Positions 58,406-64,000 of a stretch of DNA of 64,000 bases are shown here, piece by piece; position 1 is the stretch's first letter; every line of letters begins with the position of its first letter. The stretch is taken from contig NZ_KE383883.1 of assembly GCF_000422585.1 (NCBI RefSeq), positions 62,001 to 126,000 on the forward strand, read 5' to 3'. Made by a program: the position numbers and the translations under genes. The stretch comes from Hugenholtzia roseola DSM 9546. Lineage in GTDB: Bacteria > Bacteroidota > Bacteroidia > Cytophagales > Bernardetiaceae. Under the pieces are notes generated by a model that searched no databases, was not told where the DNA came from, and saw only the letters and a program-made list of their open reading frames with translations.

Positions 58406-61400
58406 CTATTCCTTCACAATTTTAATGCTTTGTTGCATTTCTGCCGATACAATTTGCAGGGTATAAACCGCCTGTGCCAAACTGCTTAAATCAAGGCTTA
58501 CTTCTTTGGCATTTGTCCAATTTTGCTGCAAAAGCTCTCTGCCCAAAGCGTCGTAAAGGCGAATTTGTAAGTCTTTCTGTTCGCTTTCAAAACGCAGGGT
58601 TACCTGATTTTGGGTAGGATTCGGGAAAAGACTAAATCCTTGATTTTGAGGCACTTCGTCCTCTTGACCCAAAGTAATGGCGGCAAAGGTGCGGCTGCGC
58701 GAAGAAGTTTCACAATTCTGACCATAAGTAGCCAAGACGCGGTAGCTTCCATTTTGGGCAGGGGTGAAAGCAAGTTGATTTTCCGAACCTGCCACATTTA
58801 CAAACTGACCATTTGTACCCAAATTTCTATCTAAAACCTGCCACACAAAAGGCACATTTTCAGAAAGTTCCACTTCTAACACATTGCCGTTGGGTCTGAT
58901 GCGAATTTTAGGCGCGGCGTAGTAGGTGAGTTCAAACTCTGCCGATTCGGAACTACAAGGGGCATGGGGCGTGAAAACAGCCACTTTGTACGTTCCCCCT
59001 GCATTTACTTCTACACTCGAACCCGAAAGCGGTAATCTTTCATGGTTTAAGAACCAATAATAACGCGCTCCCTCTATTTGTGGCACGCTCAAAATTGCCG
59101 TTTCGCCTTCGCAGATGGCATTTTTTGAAGCGGTCAAATCTATTGAAGCAGGGAAATTCAAGATTTCGATGCGGCGTTGGCTTATTGCAACACAACCCAA
59201 GATATTATCCGTAACTTTTAGCGTATAAACGCCTGTTTGAGAAGCAGTTATGGCGGCAGAAGTGCCTAAGATAGTGCCATTGAAAGACCATTCGTAGCTT
59301 ACCTCTGCATCAGGAGTAGCTTGCGGAGCTGCACTCAAAACGGTTTCCGAACAGAAGCGAAGGCTATTGCTTTGGGTCTGAATAAACGCCACAGGCGCAG
59401 ATTTCAAACGCACGCGAATTGGGGTAGATTCTGCCGTACAGTTGCCACGAATGACCACAAATTCATACCAACCGCTTACATTAGCTCGCAAAGTAGTTGT
59501 ATTTTCACCGCCCAAAGTAAAGCCGTTGAGCTTCCACGCATAACGCGCACCCGCCGTTTCTTCGCCTTGTAGGGTTACGACATTTTCGCAGCTAATAAGC
59601 TCATTGTCAGCGTTTAAAGTGTTTAGAATACGCGCCTCGTATGCTTCATTCACTAAGGCTACCACAGGGATTTTTTCGCCTTCTTGCCCTAATTCGAAGA
59701 TGCTCACAAAATAGGTTTTGCTTTCGCTTAGGATTGGCGTTTCGAAAGTGCCACTTGCGCTTTCATAGAAAGGCGTAGTGTCGGTTTCATTTTCATACCA
59801 GCGATAAACGCCCTGCCAATCTGTTTTGCCCGATACGGAAAGTACCACTCTGCCACTTCCGCACACTTCGCGCACAGATTCGAGGCTCACGCCTGTCGGT
59901 AGGGTTGTGGCATCAATAGAAGCATAGACGACCATCATATTAGAAAAGGCAGCATTACAAATTGTACGCACTTCAAAATGGTGAAGGGTGCTATGCGAGA
60001 GATTTTCTAATAGGAAAGAATTTTGGGGAACAGGCAGATTTGCTATCACCGTACCATTTAGATAGACTTCTACATACTCCACACCTACGGGTAGTTCCCA
60101 ATTGAGCAGGATAGAACTTGAAGAAAGCGGAGTCGCTGTCAAATTTTCAACCTTTGGGCAAGGCGGCAAAGGTGGAATAGGACGCGCCTTAAACCTAACG
60201 GCTAAGTCGTTGCGATTGCTACCGATAATGTTAGCAGCCGTGCTATTGTATAAAAAGGCGTTGTCGTCGAAAACAACTGTCAGGTCGGCTACATTTTGAG
60301 CAGGCGTATGCGGATTAGCAGTATCGGCTAAGACAAAACCTAAGGTATAATCATCTATCCTAACCATTTCGGCTACCAAGCCTGTTGGTACGTTTGATAC
60401 CGAAACCCAACCATTTGCCACAAAATCATCACCATTTGCACCTGCGAAAATAGGGCAAGGGGCAGTAATGAAAATGGTATCATTCATCAGACCCGAAGTA
60501 GGATTGCTTTCTACAAAAACCGTATCCGAATAGGCAAGGCTGCCTGCAAAACTTACTGTTACCGTTTGGGTAGCGGTAGCGGTATTGCCCGCAGCGTCTG
60601 TAACGGTGTGTGTAACGGTAGTTGTGCCAAGTGGGAAGGCAGCAGGCGCATTGTTTGTAACGGTAAAGGTGCAGTTATCAGCAGCCGTTGGCGTACCCAA
60701 AGCCACACTTGAAGCCGTACAAAGTCCTGCGTCAGTGGTAATATTTAGGGCAGCAGGGGCAGTAATGGTCGGATTTTGGTTATCTACTACGGTTACAATT
60801 TGGGTAGCGGTAGCGGTTAAACCATTGGCATCAGTTACTGTCCAAGTAACGGTGGTATTGCCAAGTGGAAAAGTAGCAGGGGCGTTATTGGTAATTGTAA
60901 AGGTACAGTTATCCGAAGCCGTAGCCGTTCCCAAAGCCACACCCGAAGCAGTGCAGGCGTTTAAATCGGTATTAACTGTTACGTTGGCAGGAGCGGTAAT
61001 GGTCGGACTTTGTGTATCCGTAACCGTTACGGTAAAAGAGCAAGGGGTGGTATTGCCAAAATTGTCTGTAGCCTCGAAAGAAACAGTATGGCTACCAACC
61101 CCAAGCAATGTATTGGCGGCAAAACCGCCTGTGCGCACAATACGCGCACCATTTAGTTCGAGTATGTGTCTATTAGAATTTGTTGTACTAATATCATTCC
61201 ACGTACCATTCGATAGAACTTGGGTAGCATCTTCGTTGCCAGAGTTATTAGGCTCGCCTGCGTTCCAATTCGTAAAGGTAGGAGGGGCGCAATCTTCCCA
61301 AACAAAAGTGCCTTCTACTTCAAGGTCATTATAGCCAATAAAATAGCTTGTAGCAGGGCTTACCACTGCCGAAACCCAGTTGCGAATCTGTGTATTTTCG

Positions 61401-62719
61401 GCGGCATCACTAATTTGTACCATATAACCACCTGCGGCGGCGCAATTAGCTCTTGCAGTGTTGTAATCTACGTTTGCATTTGAAACATAATAAGAGTGCG
61501 TGCCGATTGTACCCAAATAGGTATAGCCTGCAATTTCAGCTCTATAAGCTCCCCCACAAGTATCGATGGCAGAAGGGAAAGGATAGCAATAGCGCGTTTG
61601 ACATTCGCCTATTGGAAGGGTAAGGTTTGCGCTGTTGTTACAAGTAAAGACGGGGGGGACGGTTTCTGTAACAGCAACATCATAGGCACAAGTAGCCGAA
61701 GAGCCACCTACTGCGGCGTTCCAAGTTACTGTCGTAATGCCGCCATTAAATATTACACCTGCAAGGGAAGTGCCTGTGCCTGTGGTTGCGCCCGATAGCG
61801 TATAGGTAGGCGTAATGGCACTACAATTTCCAGAAAGAACAGGGTTTAGGGCGGCAGTTGCGGTATAGCCACAAACGCCTGTATTGGCTGCAAAAGTCTG
61901 ATTGGCAGGACAATTTAAAACCAAAGGCTCTGAAATATTTACGTTCAGGGTTGTGGTCGTGATACAGCCGTCCTGCATTTCGGCAGTATAAGTTACGGTA
62001 TAAGTTCCGCCTGCGGCGTAAGTATGCGACTGCGAAGCTGCACCCGAAGGAATAACAGTACCATCACCCATATCCCAAGTATGATTGACGATAGGAATAA
62101 CGCGGCTGATGGTAATGTTATCTAAGCCCCAGTTATCATAATTAGCACCAGAATTAGTTGTTTGTAGCCAACGAAAACGTGTAGTAGCAGTAAGCGCACC
62201 AGCAGGCAAAGTATTGACATTAAAAGAAACCCAACCGTAACCTACTGCACCGCCTGAAGCGTCAGTAGGGTCGATGTACATGATGTTGGTATAAGTAACA
62301 CCGTCGGTCGAGTATTGCAAATACACGCCTTCGCCTGCATCTACTTGCTCACAGCCAGGGTCGGGGTCGTCATCTCCAAAGCGAATTTGAAAACTGATAA
62401 GCCCGCCCGCGCTCATATCGACAACAGACGTCGTTAGGGAACGCTGACCAGCAACGGCACTTGCCCAGAAATAATCTGTCCCGTCGGCGGCAGGCAATCC
62501 GCAGGGTTGCCCTATGATAAAGGCGGAAGCTATCCAACCGGGAGGAAAGGTACTACCGTTGAAATTGAAAGAGGAGGCATTGGAGTATGCAGAGCCTTGA
62601 AAGTCGATGGGCGTGTTGCAGGTAGTCGTCGCGCCACCTGTCAGTAGGGAGGTACATTGTGCAAAAATGCCTGCAATTCCCCAAAAAGATAGAAGTATGG
62701 TAAAAAGAAACTTAGTCAT
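58406..62719 (-). CDS. Large multidomain surface protein (PKD, C-type lectin, HYR, FN3; T9SS type A sorting domain)
   Basis: 1437 residues. Signal peptide to about IAGIFAQ. In order: a jelly-roll-like module with NYDNWGLDNITI (about 40-210), a PKD domain (HTWDMGDGTVIPSGAASQSH), cysteine-containing beta repeats, a C-type lectin-like domain (about 385-515; TNWNAGEPNNSGNEDATQV), two adjacent HYR domains (about 565-725), an Ig/FN3-type module (VENLTATPLSSSSILLNWEL), several more Ig-like sandwiches, and a type A T9SS C-terminal domain (GFSLFPNPTQNQVTLRF, then AVYTLQIV). Probably a cell-surface adhesin or glycan-binding protein. The upstream gene, one base away, is transcribed with it. Confidence 0.9.
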   Translation of the reverse strand: MTKFLFTILLSFWGIAGIFAQCTSLLTGGATTTCNTPIDFQGSAYSNASSFNFNGSTFPPGWIASAFIIGQPCGLPAADGTDYFWASAVAGQRSLTTSVVDMSAGGLISFQIRFGDDDPDPGCEQVDAGEGVYLQYSTDGVTYTNIMYIDPTDASGGAVGYGWVSFNVNTLPAGALTATTRFRWLQTTNSGANYDNWGLDNITISRVIPIVNHTWDMGDGTVIPSGAASQSHTYAAGGTYTVTYTAEMQDGCITTTTLNVNISEPLVLNCPANQTFAANTGVCGYTATAALNPVLSGNCSAITPTYTLSGATTGTGTSLAGVIFNGGITTVTWNAAVGGSSATCAYDVAVTETVPPVFTCNNSANLTLPIGECQTRYCYPFPSAIDTCGGAYRAEIAGYTYLGTIGTHSYYVSNANVDYNTARANCAAAGGYMVQISDAAENTQIRNWVSAVVSPATSYFIGYNDLEVEGTFVWEDCAPPTFTNWNAGEPNNSGNEDATQVLSNGTWNDISTTNSNRHILELNGARIVRTGGFAANTLLGVGSHTVSFEATDNFGNTTPCSFTVTVTDTQSPTITAPANVTVNTDLNACTASGVALGTATASDNCTFTITNNAPATFPLGNTTVTWTVTDANGLTATATQIVTVVDNQNPTITAPAALNITTDAGLCTASSVALGTPTAADNCTFTVTNNAPAAFPLGTTTVTHTVTDAAGNTATATQTVTVSFAGSLAYSDTVFVESNPTSGLMNDTIFITAPCPIFAGANGDDFVANGWVSVSNVPTGLVAEMVRIDDYTLGFVLADTANPHTPAQNVADLTVVFDDNAFLYNSTAANIIGSNRNDLAVRFKARPIPPLPPCPKVENLTATPLSSSSILLNWELPVGVEYVEVYLNGTVIANLPVPQNSFLLENLSHSTLHHFEVRTICNAAFSNMMVVYASIDATTLPTGVSLESVREVCGSGRVVLSVSGKTDWQGVYRWYENETDTTPFYESASGTFETPILSESKTYFVSIFELGQEGEKIPVVALVNEAYEARILNTLNADNELISCENVVTLQGEETAGARYAWKLNGFTLGGENTTTLRANVSGWYEFVVIRGNCTAESTPIRVRLKSAPVAFIQTQSNSLRFCSETVLSAAPQATPDAEVSYEWSFNGTILGTSAAITASQTGVYTLKVTDNILGCVAISQRRIEILNFPASIDLTASKNAICEGETAILSVPQIEGARYYWFLNHERLPLSGSSVEVNAGGTYKVAVFTPHAPCSSESAEFELTYYAAPKIRIRPNGNVLEVELSENVPFVWQVLDRNLGTNGQFVNVAGSENQLAFTPAQNGSYRVLATYGQNCETSSRSRTFAAITLGQEDEVPQNQGFSLFPNPTQNQVTLRFESEQKDLQIRLYDALGRELLQQNWTNAKEVSLDLSSLAQAVYTLQIVSAEMQQSIKIVKE

Positions 62720-62720
62720 A

Positions 62721-63194
62721 TTATTTCAAAAGTTGAGTTTTTAGTCCGTTGATGTTGATTTTTTCAAGTTTTGCCATATTGGGTATAGCGGAATTAGCAA
62801 GGAAAATAGAAAGAGAAGTTTCCGCTTCTGTGTTGGGGTAGCACACGCCTTCGAGAGCCGCCTTCGGACTAAGCACTAAGCGCACTTCTTTTTCGCTCGC
62901 CATCTCACGATTTTCTGTGTGGGAATAAGCCTTTTCTAAGTCGAATTGTAGGAAAAGCGTTTCGCCCGTTTTGTTTTCTACTTTAAAGAGCAATTTTTCC
63001 ATCTGCACGCCATAAGAAGCCGTATAGCAGTCGGCACTTTTGTAGAAAATGCGGACGTGTTCGTTTTCTTGTGCCAATGTCCAAGTGGGCTGCCATGCCA
63101 CGATGGGTTCGGTGTTCTGCGCTGAAAGGGTCTGTGTCAGCAGCAGACTTATCGCAAGGGATAAGAAAAGAAAGAGGGTTTTACAGATTTTCAT
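62721..63194 (-). CDS. Small exported protein transcribed with the adhesin
   Basis: 157 residues from ATG 63194 (MKICKTLFLFLSLAISLLLT, cleavage near SAQ). The open frame extends to 63338 but those residues precede the signal peptide and are not used. A single beta-sandwich-like domain of about 130 residues with three cysteines (SADCYTASYGVQMEKLLFKV, GVCYPNTEAETSLSIFL). No family recognised. The stop lies just before the start of the adhesin, so translation of both is probably coupled. Confidence 0.75.
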   Translation of the reverse strand: MKICKTLFLFLSLAISLLLTQTLSAQNTEPIVAWQPTWTLAQENEHVRIFYKSADCYTASYGVQMEKLLFKVENKTGETLFLQFDLEKAYSHTENREMASEKEVRLVLSPKAALEGVCYPNTEAETSLSIFLANSAIPNMAKLEKININGLKTQLLK

Positions 63195-63717
63195 AAAAGA
63201 AGAATGTTTGGAAGTGTAAAGCAGGAGAAGTACAGGTGTAAGATTTCGCCAGACTTTTAAAAAAGTCGTCAGATAAAAATAGGCGATATGCGTACCCGCG
63301 CTCAAAAAAGGAATTAAATGAGGCTGAAAAAGAGACATTTATACGCTTGTTTTAAAAGAATAGGAATGAATAAAACACATAGCAGTCTGCACTACTTGGG
63401 TACAAAGTAGCGGCTTTTTTAGGCTCATTTTAAAAATCTGCGACAGAAAGCACGCTAATTGGGACAAACTGCAAAATGCTGCGATAAAAAAAATTTGTTA
63501 AAACTACGCTACCCGATTTTTGTTTGAAAAAAATGCTCCCTTTGAAAAAAAAACACCTCGACGCTATAAAATTCTGTGAGGCGGTTTCTATCGCTACCTA
63601 TTCCCTATTTTTTACTGTTGCTAAGGATTTGACTTAAAAAATTCTTTTTCACGAACAAAATTCTACTACTTTCGTAAAAATGTATCGAATAAGAAACTAC
63701 CCTAATTTACAACACCG
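63195..63717. other. Intergenic region before the last gene
   Basis: 523 bases between divergent genes. AT-rich. A weak TACTTTCG sequence (near 63667) could be the -7 box of the next gene. No hairpin of note and no repeat copy were found. Confidence 0.4.
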
Positions 63718-64000
63718 ATGAATTTACTCGATTTGGAAAGCGAACTCAAAAAATTGCCTACCCTGCCGCCTTGGGGAAGAAAGCAGTCTGACGATTGGGA
63801 CAAAGACTCGAATTTCGTCTATCAACTGCCTACCTACGAAGCCTTACAAATGCGCTTGAAGCAACTGCAAAAAGGGGTAGCCTTCGAAAACTACGTCTTG
63901 AATCGCTGGTACAATACCCTTTCGGCAAGAGGCGTAGAGCATATTTTCTCCCAAATAGAAGGCGTGAGAATCAATCCGAATCGGTACGACAAAAAAGTAG
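63718..64000 (+). CDS. N-terminal part of an unidentified protein (3' truncated by window)
   Basis: 94 residues are visible from ATG 63718 (MNLLDLESELKKLPTLPPWG). It has no signal peptide. The segment GVAFENYVLNRWYNTLSARG followed by VEHIFSQIEGVRINPNRYDK recalls a group of Bacteroidota proteins with a restriction-endonuclease-like fold, but too little is seen to assign it. Confidence 0.6.
   Translation, partial: MNLLDLESELKKLPTLPPWGRKQSDDWDKDSNFVYQLPTYEALQMRLKQLQKGVAFENYVLNRWYNTLSARGVEHIFSQIEGVRINPNRYDKKV

Noticed and set aside
60585-61334. Rightward 249-codon reading frame opposite the adhesin
   Set aside because: It is the antisense of the Thr/Val-rich HYR repeats; repetitive codons leave the opposite frame open by chance.

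Overview
The window is a chromosomal segment of a Bacteroidota bacterium, most likely a gliding or marine member of the order Cytophagales. The evidence is a TonB-dependent outer-membrane receptor, a PorE-like TPR/propeller/OmpA protein, proteins with type IX secretion (T9SS) C-terminal sorting domains, a DUF6029 barrel, starts without Shine-Dalgarno sequences, and many promoters of the Bacteroidota form TTTG-N19-21-TAnnTTTG. The genus cannot be fixed from the sequence. No rRNA, tRNA, phage, CRISPR array or intact insertion sequence was found.

Layout. 1-13 kb: end of a TonB-dependent receptor, hisIE, a dnaB interrupted by a class 3 intein, dnaK, tatC, a cluster of three rhodaneses with a small membrane protein, a DUF1905/YdeI-type protein with a candidate small RNA upstream, and two exported proteins. 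13-25 kb: rpsP, htpG, a hairpin-bearing tandem repeat, glutamine-dependent nadE, a PH-domain protein, a PorE-like protein, a receiver-SpoIIE phosphatase and recJ. 25-36 kb: an unusual accessory block. A leftward operon (36.2 to 28.0 kb), with a consensus promoter at its head, encodes an exported vWA protein, two small exported proteins of unknown function, three exported caspase-fold (C14) proteins that keep the His/Cys dyad, a Kre9/KNH-type protein and a WD40-OmpA protein. It meets head-on a rightward pair: a cysteine-free caspase-like pseudoenzyme and a membrane coiled-coil protein ending in an R-x4-H (HEPN-like) motif. 36-42 kb: PspB-like and TPR proteins, a pair of tandem paralogues, L31, a TetR-like regulator and a rhomboid protease. 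43-50 kb: a nest of small non-autonomous repeats, a DUF6029 barrel, an Rpn/PD-(D/E)XK nuclease, a lipoprotein prolyl oligopeptidase and prmC. 50-64 kb: a class A penicillin-binding protein, unknowns, a second candidate small RNA, a Nudix hydrolase, an AlkD-like protein, a GldM-like protein, sucD, a 1437-residue T9SS adhesin with a small partner gene, and the start of an unidentified gene.

Intergenic DNA carries a short mobile repeat family of about 170 bp. It has CAGTRATGTTAARTTCT terminal inverted repeats and an internal GGACAAGGCA/TGCCTTGTCC palindrome. One copy sits inside another repeat element, flanked by a perfect 10-bp target duplication, and a second copy of the host element elsewhere shows the empty site. 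Several -7 boxes overlap or follow the longest possible start codon and so point to shorter true proteins; those shorter starts are used here.
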